Shown here in pieces: positions 9,724 through 18,570 of a stretch of 64,000 nucleotides of DNA. Origin of the DNA: Flexithrix dorotheae DSM 6795 (GTDB lineage: Bacteria; Bacteroidota; Bacteroidia; Cytophagales; Flammeovirgaceae). How positions within the stretch are numbered: position 1 is the stretch's first letter; each line of letters begins with the position of its first letter. The notes below the pieces were generated by a model, which did not search any database, was not told the DNA's origin, and saw only the letters and a program-made list of their open reading frames with translations. The position numbers were made by a program, and so were the translations under genes. The stretch is taken from positions 654,945 through 718,944 of the forward strand of contig NZ_KB903430.1 in assembly GCF_000379765.1 (NCBI RefSeq), in the 5' to 3' direction.

Positions 9724-10674
9724 ATGATTTATACGGACAATCAATCAAACCTTTTAATTAAAAAAAACACATTTGTCTCCTTATTAGTGCTTTTTGGGGT
9801 AATGTTTGCCGGATTCTGTCTTGCTCAGTTTTTTAGCCTGGTGGTAGCTTTTATTTTAGTAGGATTTGACCTTAGCGCAGCCTATCAGGTAATTTCTCCA
9901 CCGTTTGAGGGAGACAATCAAAGAAATATCCTTTTGGTAGTTCAGGGGGTAAATAGTTTTATATTGTTTATTGTCAGCCCTTTATTTTACCTGAAATATT
10001 ACGAAAACAGTCAGGCAAGCCGTGCATTTGACTTTGGGGAAATACCACTCATAAAAAGTTTTCCACTGACTTTGCTTTTGGTATTTCTCTATTTTCCATT
10101 TAGTGCCTATGCAGTAGGACTTAATGAAAATTTCCAATTTCCGGAAGGATTTGCGGCCTTTGAAGAATTTGCAAGGGCCCTTGAGGAACAATTACAACAA
10201 GTAACTAAATTTCTAATCAACTTTGATTCGCCCTGGGGGTTGATTTTGGGTTTAATTGTAGTGGCTGTACTTCCCGGAATAGGAGAAGAATTATTTTTTA
10301 GAGGAGTTTTGCAGAATAAGTTAAATGGGCTTTTTGGGAATGTCCATGTAGCCATTTGGGTAACTGCATTTCTTTTTAGTGCCTTTCATTTCCAGTTTTA
10401 TGGCTTATTGCCCCGGATGCTCCTCGGAGCCTTATTCGGATATTTATATATTTGGAGTGGTACACTTACCGTCCCTATGTTTGCGCACTTTTTAAATAAT
10501 GGTGTTACTTTATTAATGGTTTATTTGTATAATCAGGGATTAATTGAAACTAATATTGAATCTTCCGGGGATATTAGCATAGGTTTGGCATTAGTCTCCT
10601 TAGTTTTGGTTAGTATTGTTTTATTATTTTTCAGAAAACTAACTAATTCACAAACACCTGTAATGCATGAATAA
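9724..10674 (+). CDS. CPBP-family intramembrane metalloprotease (Abi/CAAX type)
   Basis: A 316-residue membrane protein with about eight hydrophobic helices. The CPBP motifs are complete: motif 1 GEELFFRG with Glu188, Glu189 and Arg193, motif 2 FSAFHF with His222, and motif 3 MFAHFLNN with His255 and Asn258. Related eukaryotic enzymes cleave prenylated CAAX proteins; bacterial ones handle diverse membrane peptides, in most cases unknown. It is the first gene of a tightly packed chain: the next gene begins 8 bases before its stop and cdsA follows that one, so a link to membrane or envelope maintenance is likely but unproven. Confidence 0.88.
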   Translation: MIYTDNQSNLLIKKNTFVSLLVLFGVMFAGFCLAQFFSLVVAFILVGFDLSAAYQVISPPFEGDNQRNILLVVQGVNSFILFIVSPLFYLKYYENSQASRAFDFGEIPLIKSFPLTLLLVFLYFPFSAYAVGLNENFQFPEGFAAFEEFARALEEQLQQVTKFLINFDSPWGLILGLIVVAVLPGIGEELFFRGVLQNKLNGLFGNVHVAIWVTAFLFSAFHFQFYGLLPRMLLGALFGYLYIWSGTLTVPMFAHFLNNGVTLLMVYLYNQGLIETNIESSGDISIGLALVSLVLVSIVLLFFRKLTNSQTPVMHE

Positions 10675-10879
10675 TTGGAAAAAAGTTTATAGCACCAATG
10701 AAACACATAAGGCGGAAATCGTAAAATTGACGATTGAAAACCACAACATTCCTGCAGTAATTCTTAATAAAAGAGATTCATCTATCTATAATTTTTTTGG
10801 GGAAAGGGAAATTTATGTGGCAAATGAAAATGAAAATGAGGCTTTAAAAATTATTGAGAATGAGATCAGCTTTACGTAG
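10667..10879 (+). CDS. DUF2007-family small cytoplasmic protein
   Basis: A 70-residue soluble protein of the DUF2007 type (putative signal-transducing protein), recognised by the opening WKKVYSTNETHKAEIVKLTIENHNIPAVILNKRDSS layout: one strand, one helix, then a second strand as in ACT-like folds. The ATG overlaps the protease gene by 8 bases and its last 20 bases overlap cdsA, which implies translational coupling of all three. Biochemical function is unknown for the family. Confidence 0.8.
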   Translation: MNNWKKVYSTNETHKAEIVKLTIENHNIPAVILNKRDSSIYNFFGEREIYVANENENEALKIIENEISFT

Positions 10880-11690
10880 GCAATCAGAATTAAAACAAAG
10901 AATTATAGCAGCCCTTGCAGGAGTTTTTGTAATCCTGAGTGCTATCATTTGGAGTGAGTGGGGATATTTTGCCATATTTTTTCTTATTTGCATGTTTTCC
11001 ATGTTGGAATTCTACAAACTTCTAGGTCTGGATGGCAACCTTCCATTAAAATCATACGGTACCTTCAATGGACTGTTTATGTTCACCCTAACCTTTTTGG
11101 TTACAAAGGGAATAATTCCCCACGAATATTATTTACTCCTTTTCCTTGGAATGTCAGTGGCTTATGTCATTATTCTTTATAAAAAGAAAAGTGAAAAGCC
11201 TTTTTCCAGCATAGCCTTTACCTTTTTGGGGATAATTTATGTTGGAGCCCCATTTTCATTACTCAATTTGTCCATTGTAATTGATGGGGTTTATCATTAT
11301 GAGATTATCATGGGACTATTATTCATTCTTTGGTCCAGCGACACAGGTGCCTATTTTGCCGGAAAGAATTTTGGGAAAACGCCCTTATTTCCAAGAGTTT
11401 CCCCTAAAAAAACCTGGGAAGGAAGTGTAGGAGGAGCTTTGCTGGCACTTTCTATGGCATTGGTTTTTGCCTATTATTTCGATGTTTTGGAAATTTGGCA
11501 ATGGCTTTCAATTGCCTTTATTATTGTAGTTGCAGGAACTTATGGTGATTTAATTGAGTCTTTATTTAAAAGAAGTATCCAAATAAAAGACTCCGGAGAT
11601 AGTATTCCCGGCCATGGTGGATTTCTCGACCGATTTGACGGTTTATTAATTGCCTCCCCTTTTATTGTTGTTTTTATCAACTTCTTTTAA
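10860..11690 (+). CDS. cdsA: Phosphatidate cytidylyltransferase
   Basis: A 276-residue polytopic enzyme making CDP-diacylglycerol from CTP and phosphatidate, the branch point to phosphatidylethanolamine and other phospholipids. The C-terminal signature is present: SPKKTWEGSVGG, then GDLIESLFKRSIQIKDSG and IPGHGGFLDRFDGLL, with about eight membrane helices. I chose the ATG at 10860 rather than the in-frame TTG six bases earlier. The start lies inside the DUF2007 gene, 20 bases before its stop. Confidence 0.93.
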   Translation: MRSALRRQSELKQRIIAALAGVFVILSAIIWSEWGYFAIFFLICMFSMLEFYKLLGLDGNLPLKSYGTFNGLFMFTLTFLVTKGIIPHEYYLLLFLGMSVAYVIILYKKKSEKPFSSIAFTFLGIIYVGAPFSLLNLSIVIDGVYHYEIIMGLLFILWSSDTGAYFAGKNFGKTPLFPRVSPKKTWEGSVGGALLALSMALVFAYYFDVLEIWQWLSIAFIIVVAGTYGDLIESLFKRSIQIKDSGDSIPGHGGFLDRFDGLLIASPFIVVFINFF

Positions 11691-11712
11691 ACCATTTTGA
11701 AAATATAAAATA

Positions 11713-12198
11713 ATGGCAGAAGAACTTTTAATTCCTGAAAACACCTCTAAAGCAGAGACTTATCAAGCATTAATTCCTCAAATTAAAGCCTTAATTGAAG
11801 CTGAAAAGGATTTAATAGCCAACCTGGCAAATATTTCTGCAGCACTCAAAACAGGATTTAACTTTTTTTGGGTAGGTTTTTATATATTAAAAAATGAACA
11901 ACTGGTTTTAGGCCCTTTCCAGGGACCTATTGCCTGCACCAGAATTAATCTGAATAAAGGAGTTTGTGGAGCAGCTTTTCAGCAAAAAAAGACCATTCTT
12001 GTGCCAAATGTGGATGAATTTCCTGGTCATATTGCTTGTAGTTCGGATTCAAAATCTGAAATTGTTGTTCCTGTTATAAAAAATGATAAAGTGGAAATGG
12101 TGTTGGATATTGACAGTGACCAGCTAAATGATTTTGATGAAACCGACCAAAAATCTCTTGAGGTGTTAATGGCACTTTTAAGTAATTCCATCGAATGA
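11713..12198 (+). CDS. Free methionine-(R)-sulfoxide reductase, GAF domain
   Basis: A single-GAF-domain enzyme of 161 residues. The opening FFWVGFYIL and LGPFQGPIACTRI-GVCG-HIACSS string is that of fRMsr, which reduces free methionine-R-sulfoxide. All three functional cysteines are present (Cys75, Cys85, Cys109) with the 10 and 24 spacing of the E. coli enzyme, so full activity is expected. It follows cdsA by 22 bases and is probably in the same transcript. An older label for this family is simply GAF domain protein. Confidence 0.9.
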   Translation: MAEELLIPENTSKAETYQALIPQIKALIEAEKDLIANLANISAALKTGFNFFWVGFYILKNEQLVLGPFQGPIACTRINLNKGVCGAAFQQKKTILVPNVDEFPGHIACSSDSKSEIVVPVIKNDKVEMVLDIDSDQLNDFDETDQKSLEVLMALLSNSIE

Positions 12199-12266
12199 AA
12201 ATCTCATGGAGAGAAAGAATCATATAGAAATTTCCCTCCATTCTTTCAAGTTCAAAAAAACAAATT

Positions 12267-12863
12267 ATGAAAATTCCCTCCGCCAGATTTTTGGTGAGTA
12301 ATTCTGATTATAAAAAATGCCCTAAACCGGATTTACCTGAATATGCTTTCATTGGTAGGTCAAATGTGGGAAAATCCTCTTTAATAAATGCCTTGTTTGA
12401 CAATAAAACGTTGGCCAAAACCTCTTCTAAACCAGGGAAAACCCAACTAATAAATCATTTCTTAATAAATGAAGAATGGTACTTGGTAGATTTGCCTGGG
12501 TACGGATATGCCAAAGTAAGTAAATCTGTAAAGGCAGAATTTCAGAAAATTATTTACCAATACCTGGAACACCGAGAAAACCTGCAATGTGTTTTTGTGC
12601 TCGTGGATATCCGAATTCCTCCGCAGAAAATAGATTTGGAATTTATGGAATGGCTTGGGAAGACACAAATCCCATTTTCCATAATATTCACAAAGGCAGA
12701 CAAGCTAAAAAAAGGCGAAAAGGAAACCTCTATTGCCAGATTTAAAGAGGAATTTTTGAAAAGCTGGGAGTTTTTCCCTGATTATTTTGTAACTTCTTCC
12801 AACACCAAAACTGGTATGGAGGACATATTCCAGTTTATTACGGAAATAAATCAGGGCTTTTAA
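12267..12863 (+). CDS. engB: Ribosome-biogenesis GTPase EngB (YsxC/YihA)
   Basis: A 198-residue GTPase needed for late assembly of the large ribosomal subunit. G1 GRSNVGKSS (30-38), G2 Thr in SSKPGKTQLINHF, G3 DLPGYGYAKVSK (from 75) and G4 FTKADKLKKGE are all intact, and length is normal for the family. It lies 68 bases after the fRMsr gene and could be read through from it. Confidence 0.94.
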   Translation: MKIPSARFLVSNSDYKKCPKPDLPEYAFIGRSNVGKSSLINALFDNKTLAKTSSKPGKTQLINHFLINEEWYLVDLPGYGYAKVSKSVKAEFQKIIYQYLEHRENLQCVFVLVDIRIPPQKIDLEFMEWLGKTQIPFSIIFTKADKLKKGEKETSIARFKEEFLKSWEFFPDYFVTSSNTKTGMEDIFQFITEINQGF

Positions 12864-13111
12864 AACCTTAAAAACCGAAAGAACGCTTCATTTTTCCAAG
12901 GTTCATTTGCACAATAAAGAGTTTAACCAGATTAATGCTCTAAAAGGGCCTTATTTTAAAGATAAATATTTTTTATTTTAATATTACTTATTTTGTTTTG
13001 CTCCTTCAAATATCCAATTGAAGGTTATATAGCCTCAATTTTTCATATTTGATTTTTGATTACAGACACATCAAAAATCCATTACGTATTTAATTTTATA
13101 ATAATAATTTA

Positions 13112-13645
13112 ATGACACTAAAAGACATTGCCGCAATAGCTGGAAAACCTGGTTTGTATAAGATTCTTAAACCCACCAGAAATGGAATGATCGTAGAAGC
13201 GATGGTTGGAAAACCCAATAAATTTGTGGTAGGAACCAACCACAGAGTTTCGGTCTTAAAAGAAATATCCATCTACACCACTGGCGAAGAAGAATCAGTA
13301 CCCTTATTCGATGTTTTCTCAACAATTAAAGAAAAACATGGCGATCAGGTAGAAGTTGATACTAAATCGTCTGAAAGTTTATTTGGTTTTATGGAAGAAA
13401 TCCTTCCAGACTATGATACAGAGAGGGTTTATAACTCGGATATTAAAAAACTGATTAGCTGGTTTAATTTACTTTCCAAAGAAGCTCCGGACGTTTTTGA
13501 AAAGGAGGAGGAAGAAAAAGCGGTGGAAGAATCTGAAACCAAAACGAAAGAAACATCAGAGAAGGAGACCAAAGTAGAAGAACCTTCAAAGGAAAAAGCT
13601 CCTAAAAAAGCGGCCAAAAAGCCAGCTGCAAAAAAGTCTGAGTAA
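13112..13645 (+). CDS. DUF5606 protein with Lys/Ala/Glu-rich tail
   Basis: A 177-residue cytoplasmic protein. Residues 1-125 match the DUF5606 family of Bacteroidota (MTLKDIAAIAGKPGLYKIL start, then GMIVEAMVG, and VLKEISIYT), which consists of a small beta domain followed by a helical part. The last 45 residues are a low-complexity tail of Glu, Lys and Ala ending in KKAAKKPAAKK, like histone-H1-type tails, which might bind nucleic acid. No biochemical function is known to me for DUF5606. A hairpin terminator follows 19 bases after the stop. Confidence 0.82.
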   Translation: MTLKDIAAIAGKPGLYKILKPTRNGMIVEAMVGKPNKFVVGTNHRVSVLKEISIYTTGEEESVPLFDVFSTIKEKHGDQVEVDTKSSESLFGFMEEILPDYDTERVYNSDIKKLISWFNLLSKEAPDVFEKEEEEKAVEESETKTKETSEKETKVEEPSKEKAPKKAAKKPAAKKSE

Positions 13646-13663
13646 ATTATAAAAAATAAGGGT

Positions 13664-13693
13664 GGGTAAATGAATTTTACTTTACCCTTTTTT
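13664..13693 (+). terminator. Hairpin terminator after the DUF5606 gene
   Basis: GGGTAAA (13664-13670) pairs with TTTACCC (13681-13687), directly followed by six Ts. Confidence 0.6.
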
Positions 13694-13756
13694 GTCTTCC
13701 TTTAAGAAGAGGTAATACAAATTGGAAAAATATCCAATTTTACTAAAAAGCTTCTT

Positions 13757-14146
13757 TTAGTCCTGAAAAGACCACTTTCTACTGTGTAATCTACTGACAG
13801 CCAACTCTCTGTTGTTATAAAGAGTTTTGTAAGTCTCCAGGTCTTTGTCCAGGTTTTGGTCCTTATCCAGGTACTTATAAATCATCTCTACAAAATCGGA
13901 AACTTCTTCTTTTACAGAGTAATATGTCCATTGGTCCACTTTCCTTGAATCTACTAAACCGGCATTTTTAAGGTAAATTAGATGGCGGGAGGTTTTGGTT
14001 TGGGTAAAATCTAAAACTAATTCAATATCTGAAATACACATTTCCTTATTTCTGAATAAGAGATGTACAATTCTAATCCGGGATTCATCACTAAAGGCTT
14101 TTAAAAATTGACATCCTAATTGCAGATTGAAATGTTTTAGTTTCAT
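13757..14146 (-). CDS. ArsR-family winged-helix transcriptional regulator
   Basis: A 129-residue protein with the ArsR-type winged helix at about 10-85: FLKAFSDESRIRIVHLLF, then MCISDIELVLDFTQTKTSRHLIYLKNAGLV as the recognition helix and WTYYSV as the wing. One Cys sits where the ArsR metal-binding CVC motif would be (EMCISDIE), so metal sensing by the classic site is unlikely. It is a single gene without an adjacent transport or efflux target, so its regulon is unclear. Confidence 0.85.
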   Translation of the reverse strand: MKLKHFNLQLGCQFLKAFSDESRIRIVHLLFRNKEMCISDIELVLDFTQTKTSRHLIYLKNAGLVDSRKVDQWTYYSVKEEVSDFVEMIYKYLDKDQNLDKDLETYKTLYNNRELAVSRLHSRKWSFQD

Positions 14147-14361
14147 ATTTTATTTATAGATGCATTTTAACGAATATTATCACTTGCGCACAACCGCTTT
14201 CACAAATAAATGGTATTTTTTTTAAAAATCCAATTAAGTATTAAGTCAAATTAAAATTATTATTAAGAATTTTTCTAAATCGGGAAATCAATTGAATTTC
14301 AGTGGTCTTCTATGTTATATAATTCTTAAAATGAAGTAAAAATAATCCAGAAAGAGGGAAA

Positions 14362-15354
14362 TTAACCCTGAAGCGCCTCCCACAATTTATCTTTCAAAAC
14401 ATCAAGGCCTTTTTGAGCAACAGCGGAAATAAACACTACGGGAATACCTGAAGGCAATTCTTTTCTGATCAATCCTTCTAATTCGTCATCTATTAAATCA
14501 GATTTAGTAATGGCCAATACCCTTTCTTTATCCAATAGTTCAGGATTAAAGGTTTTAAGTTCCTTCAGTAAAATTTCGTACTCTTTTTTAATATCCTCTG
14601 CTTCTGCCGGAATCATAAAAAGTAAAACTGAATTTCTTTCAATATGTCTTAAAAATCTTGTGCCTAACCCCTTTCCTTCCGCAGCTCCTTCAATTATCCC
14701 CGGAATATCCGCAATCACAAATGACCGATGATCTCTGTAGGAAACAACTCCCAGGTTTGGCACAAGGGTAGTAAAAGCATAATCAGCAATCTTTGGCTTA
14801 GCTGCAGAAACCACTGAAAGCAAAGTTGATTTACCGGCATTTGGAAAACCTACCAGTCCTACATCAGCAAGGACCTTAAGTTCCATTATTATAGTTTTTT
14901 CAATCCCTTCCTCTCCTGGCTGAGCATAATGTGGTGCCTGATTAGTGGCAGATTTAAAATGGTCATTCCCGAGACCTCCCCTACCCCCTTTCACCAATAT
15001 AGCCTCCTGACCATCATCAAGAATTTCTAAAATTTTTTCTCCTGTTTCGGCATCTCTGGCAACTGTCCCCAAAGGAACTTCTATGATTTCGTCAGCTCCC
15101 TGTGCACCGGTTCGGCATCCACCTTCGCCATGAGCTCCGTGTTCGGCAAAAATATGTTTTCGATATCTTAGGTGAAGAAGGGTCCACAAGTTCTTATTTC
15201 CTTTTAAAATAATATGACCTCCTCTTCCTCCATTTCCACCGTCTGGCCCTCCTTTTTCTATAAATTTTTCCCTTCTGAAATGAGCGGAACCAGGTCCGCC
15301 ATTTCCCGATCTAAAATAAATTTTTACGTAATCAATAAAATTTGAAGATGCCAT
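14362..15354 (-). CDS. obg: GTPase ObgE/CgtA
   Basis: A 330-residue protein: glycine-rich Obg fold at 1-158 (with [14 protein letters not shown] and [15 protein letters not shown]), then the GTPase domain with G1 GFPNAGKST (about 167-175), DIPGIIEGA and TKSD. It acts in large-subunit assembly and stress control of growth. It has no OCT C-terminal domain, as is usual for Bacteroidota. The start ATG at 15352-15354 gives the conserved N-terminus ([16 protein letters not shown]). Confidence 0.94.
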   Translation of the reverse strand: MASSNFIDYVKIYFRSGNGGPGSAHFRREKFIEKGGPDGGNGGRGGHIILKGNKNLWTLLHLRYRKHIFAEHGAHGEGGCRTGAQGADEIIEVPLGTVARDAETGEKILEILDDGQEAILVKGGRGGLGNDHFKSATNQAPHYAQPGEEGIEKTIIMELKVLADVGLVGFPNAGKSTLLSVVSAAKPKIADYAFTTLVPNLGVVSYRDHRSFVIADIPGIIEGAAEGKGLGTRFLRHIERNSVLLFMIPAEAEDIKKEYEILLKELKTFNPELLDKERVLAITKSDLIDDELEGLIRKELPSGIPVVFISAVAQKGLDVLKDKLWEALQG

Positions 15355-15789
15355 TGTATAATTTTTGATTTAGACCTTTAAAGTCCATCTTATGTCAATA
15401 TGAAATAAAGGGCAAAGTTCTGTAAAAAATATTTAGCATTGAGGATTTTTAAACTTGTTTTAAAGGCCTGTTAAATTGAGCATTACTTTTTGGTGGATTA
15501 AACGCCAGAATAAGCTACTTTTGACACACTGGTGATCAAATCTTTAATTATCACCGGAAATTCGTTTTTTTCTTATTTTTTGATGTAATTTTTTTTAAGC
15601 TTATTAGTTTAATTAGAAAGACTTTTTAGACTTAATTTTTTTCAACTTTATCACTTTTTAATATAATTTATCCCATAACTACTTAAAACAATTTTCACTG
15701 AATTTTCTAATAGTCCTATTTTTAAGCCTGTATTTATGGTATTCCTATTAAATACACAGAAAGGTTCAGTGAATCCAAATTAAAATTTT
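15355..15789. other. Divergent intergenic region with possible long leader
   Basis: 435 bases between obg and the nucleotide-sugar dehydrogenase gene. No gene was found. It contains a candidate promoter (15489-15523) and a small inverted repeat (GGTGAT at 15531-15536 with ATCACC at 15550-15555) in what would be the transcript leader. Confidence 0.4.
15489..15523 (+). promoter_or_regulatory. Candidate Bacteroidota sigma-A promoter for the nucleotide-sugar dehydrogenase
   Basis: TTTG (15489-15492) and TACTTTTG (15516-15523) match the -33 and -7 boxes of the Bacteroidota consensus TTTG/TAnnTTTG. The spacer is 23 bases, slightly longer than usual. A start near 15530 would give a leader of about 260 bases. 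Confidence 0.35.
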
Positions 15790-17052
15790 ATGAAGAAGAT
15801 CGCAGTAATTGGATTAGGATATGTGGGTTTGCCACTAGCAGTCGAATTTGGAAAAAAAAGACCAGTAATTGGCTTTGACATTAATGAACCAAGGATCAAA
15901 GAGCTTTCTGAAGGCTTTGACAGGACAAGAGAGGTTGAATCTGAAGAATTAAAAGCCACAAAACATCTAACTTTCTCCTCTAAATTAGAAGATTTGCAGG
16001 ATGCTGATATTTATATAGTAACTGTACCTACCCCTATTGATGAATTTAAAAAACCTGATTTAACCCCATTAATTAGTGCGAGCAAAACCGTAGGAAGATG
16101 TTTATCAAAAGGGAATATTGTCATTTATGAATCTACTGTTTATCCGGGATGTACTGAAGACGATTGTGTTCCGATTTTGGAAAAGCACAGCAATTTAAAA
16201 TATAACCAGGATTTCTTTTGTGGATATTCTCCCGAGAGAATAAATCCGGGAGACAAAGTTCACAGGTTGCCAAATATCAAAAAGGTGACCAGTGGAAGTA
16301 CTCCTGAAATTGCTGAAGAAGTAGATCAATTGTATAAAAGTATTATTACTGCCGGGACACATAAAGCATCTAATTTAAAAGTTGCTGAAGCGGCCAAAGT
16401 AATTGAAAACTCTCAAAGGGATATTAACATTGCATTTGTTAATGAACTCGCCCTAATATTCGAAAGATTAGGTATTGATACCATTGAAGTACTAGAGGCA
16501 GCAGGCTCGAAATGGAATTTCTTGCCTTTCAGACCAGGCCTTGTGGGTGGACACTGCATTGGTGTTGATCCATATTACCTTACTCATAAAGCCGAAGCAG
16601 TAGGTTACAGGCCAGAAGTTATTCTCTCAGGAAGGAGAATTAATGATAACATGGGAATGTATGTGGCTAATCGGGTAATCAAACTTATGACCCAGAAAGG
16701 AATGGTAATTAAAGGTGCCAATACACTAATTATGGGAATTACCTTTAAGGAAAACTGCCCTGATATTAGGAATTCAAGGGTAATTGATATCATTGAGGAA
16801 CTTAGAGAATTTGGAGTGAACATCGATATATTTGATCCACATGCCGATCCTGAAGAAGTAAAAGAGGAGTATGGAGTGGAATTGATTACCAATTTTGATC
16901 AAATTGCGGCAAAACCTTATGAGGCGGTTATTCTATCAGTAGCACATGACGAATTCAAAGCCATTGACATCAAGAAATTGAAAAAGGAAAATACAGTTTT
17001 TTATGATGTGAAAGCTGTAGTTGAAAAAGATTTGATTGATAGCCGATTGTAA
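15790..17052 (+). CDS. UDP-glycose 6-dehydrogenase (TviB/WbpO/VipA type)
   Basis: A 420-residue NAD-dependent dehydrogenase converting a UDP-hexose (by subfamily most likely UDP-N-acetylglucosamine or galactosamine) into the uronic acid for capsule or O-antigen. N-terminal Rossmann motif [13 protein letters not shown], middle motif [14 protein letters not shown], and the catalytic Cys256 in [12 protein letters not shown] are all present, and the C-terminal domain has [16 protein letters not shown]. These wordings fit the TviB group rather than UDP-glucose dehydrogenase. It is separated from any glycosyltransferase cluster in this window and ends at a hairpin terminator. Confidence 0.88.
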   Translation: MKKIAVIGLGYVGLPLAVEFGKKRPVIGFDINEPRIKELSEGFDRTREVESEELKATKHLTFSSKLEDLQDADIYIVTVPTPIDEFKKPDLTPLISASKTVGRCLSKGNIVIYESTVYPGCTEDDCVPILEKHSNLKYNQDFFCGYSPERINPGDKVHRLPNIKKVTSGSTPEIAEEVDQLYKSIITAGTHKASNLKVAEAAKVIENSQRDINIAFVNELALIFERLGIDTIEVLEAAGSKWNFLPFRPGLVGGHCIGVDPYYLTHKAEAVGYRPEVILSGRRINDNMGMYVANRVIKLMTQKGMVIKGANTLIMGITFKENCPDIRNSRVIDIIEELREFGVNIDIFDPHADPEEVKEEYGVELITNFDQIAAKPYEAVILSVAHDEFKAIDIKKLKKENTVFYDVKAVVEKDLIDSRL

Positions 17053-17090
17053 AAAGTTTTTTGAATTTAGTTCAATAATTTAAACCACTT

Positions 17091-17122
17091 AAAATCCTTG
17101 TTCTTAAGAACAGGGATTTTTT
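17091..17122 (+). terminator. Hairpin terminator after the dehydrogenase gene
   Basis: Fifteen-base arms (17091-17105 and 17106-17120) with one G-U pair, centred on TTCTTAAGAA, followed by Ts. Confidence 0.8.
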
Positions 17123-17155
17123 ATTTCAAAAAATTTGTGCTGGACATAAAATGGA

Positions 17156-17182
17156 AAAAGCCGTTTCAAAGAAACGGCTTTT
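17156..17182 (-). terminator. Leftward terminator of the pyrD transcript
   Basis: AAAAGCCGTTTC (17156-17167) pairs with GAAACGGCTTTT (17171-17182) around an AAA loop. On the minus strand the stem is followed by a run of Ts, on the plus strand it is not, so it faces pyrD. It lies about 250 bases past the pyrD stop, which suggests that something else is transcribed in between (see the pseudogene at 17260-17424). Confidence 0.7.
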
Positions 17183-17259
17183 AACAACCACAATTATTAA
17201 AACTACAACAATCAAATATTTTTATAAAGCTTAAAAGCTTTTTGAAATTCTAATCTTAT

Positions 17260-17424
17260 TTATTTTAAATTAACCAATTGGTGTGCCACAAGACCTAAAC
17301 AACTGATTATCAATACCTTTTTATCTTTCTTCAGTACACCTAAAATAGTATTACCTGTCCGGTTTTGTAAGCATCATGTCCGAATCCGAACAAAAAAACC
17401 AAACAGTTTCTTGATTTTACTCAT
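17260..17424 (-). pseudogene. Possible decayed small membrane-protein gene coupled to pyrD
   Basis: An ATG (17422-17424) sits one base after the pyrD stop. It reads MSKIKKLFGFFVRIRT and hits a TGA at codon 17 (17374-17376), then stays open in the same frame for 37 more codons ending at a TAA (17260-17262). That second half, beginning GNTILGVLKKDKKVLIIS and ending in a hydrophobic stretch plus HQLVNLK, looks like a real small protein with one membrane helix. Between the halves another frame reads FGFGHDAYKTG, as if two compensating single-base shifts had occurred near the T7 run at 17391-17397. The gap between pyrD and its terminator fits a former second gene. Could instead be chance. Confidence 0.35.
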
Positions 17425-17425
17425 T

Positions 17426-18460
17426 TTATTTCAAAAAGTTGCCTATTTTACTATTTATTTTTTTAATCAGATCCGGACCTTCATAAATAAACCCGGTATA
17501 AACCTGCACCAAACACGCCCCAGCCTTAATTTTTTCTACAGCATCTTCTACAGAATGAATCCCGCCTACACCAATTATTTTTAATTGTTTCCCAGATTTG
17601 TCATAAAGATATTTGATTACTTCAGTAGATCTTGATGTAACAGGTTTGCCGCTCAGTCCGCCATTTCCGATTTTTTCAATCTCCTTTTCACTGGTTTTTA
17701 ATCCTTCCCGGCTTATAGTGGTGTTGGTCGCTATGATGCCATCTATTTTTGTTTCTGTTACAATTTCGATAATATCGTCCAGTTGGCTGTTTGTTAAATC
17801 AGGCGCAATTTTTAATAAAATGGGTTTTGGATTGGTTTTTTTAAGATTTTCGGATTTTAGGGCAAAAAGCAATTTTTTCAAGGGCTCCTTTTCCTGTAAA
17901 TCTCTTAATCCAGGTGTATTTGGTGAACTGACATTAACCGTAAAATAATCCACATATTCGAAGAGCTTTTCAAAAGCGATCAAATAATCATTGATAGCCT
18001 CCTCATTGGGAGTCACCTTATTTTTCCCAATATTCCCACCCACAATTACATTGCTCTTCTTATTTTTTAGCCGTTCTACCACAGAATCAAGGCCATCATT
18101 ATTGAACCCCATCCTATTAATAATGCCTTTATCCGCTTTTACTCTGAATAATCTAGGCCTGGGATTGCCATCCTGAGGTTTGGGTGTCACTGTTCCGATT
18201 TCAATAAACCCAAACCCAAAAACTGAAAGTTCATCAATCAATAAAGCATTTTTATCGAACCCAGCCGCTAAACCCACTGGCCCGGGAAATTTTAAACCAA
18301 AGACTTCCCTTTCAAGTTGCTTACTTTCCGGAACATATACTTTTTTAAGTATTCCTTTGACAAAGGGAAAATTTACCCCAATTTTGATCAATTTAAACAT
18401 GAGATGATGAATAAACTCAGGGTCAAACAGGAATAGAAAGGGGCGAATAACTTTATACAT
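17426..18460 (-). CDS. pyrD: Dihydroorotate dehydrogenase, class 2 (quinone-dependent)
   Basis: A 344-residue FMN enzyme oxidising dihydroorotate to orotate in pyrimidine synthesis and passing electrons to menaquinone. The N-terminal helix of class 2 enzymes is present ([22 protein letters not shown]), then [38 protein letters not shown], the catalytic-Ser loop [15 protein letters not shown], and phosphate-binding [15 protein letters not shown]. The start at 18460 is the only one that keeps the membrane helix. A small broken frame begins one base after its stop. Confidence 0.95.
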   Translation of the reverse strand: MYKVIRPFLFLFDPEFIHHLMFKLIKIGVNFPFVKGILKKVYVPESKQLEREVFGLKFPGPVGLAAGFDKNALLIDELSVFGFGFIEIGTVTPKPQDGNPRPRLFRVKADKGIINRMGFNNDGLDSVVERLKNKKSNVIVGGNIGKNKVTPNEEAINDYLIAFEKLFEYVDYFTVNVSSPNTPGLRDLQEKEPLKKLLFALKSENLKKTNPKPILLKIAPDLTNSQLDDIIEIVTETKIDGIIATNTTISREGLKTSEKEIEKIGNGGLSGKPVTSRSTEVIKYLYDKSGKQLKIIGVGGIHSVEDAVEKIKAGACLVQVYTGFIYEGPDLIKKINSKIGNFLK

Positions 18461-18570
18461 TTCCGCGGATTAATTTTTTGTTTTGGGAAATTATTTTGGA
18501 GGGAATCAAGATATGGCTGTTCTCCAAAATTGTGCAATTATACGGCTTTTGAGAATTAAGAAGAATGTAA

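Noticed and set aside
15531-15555. GGTGAT/ATCACC pair as a riboswitch
   Set aside because: The arm is only six bases and no ligand-binding core motif is present.
17374-17376. The TGA after pyrD as a selenocysteine codon
   Set aside because: No selenocysteine insertion hairpin or selenoprotein context was seen, and the downstream frame looks like decay.
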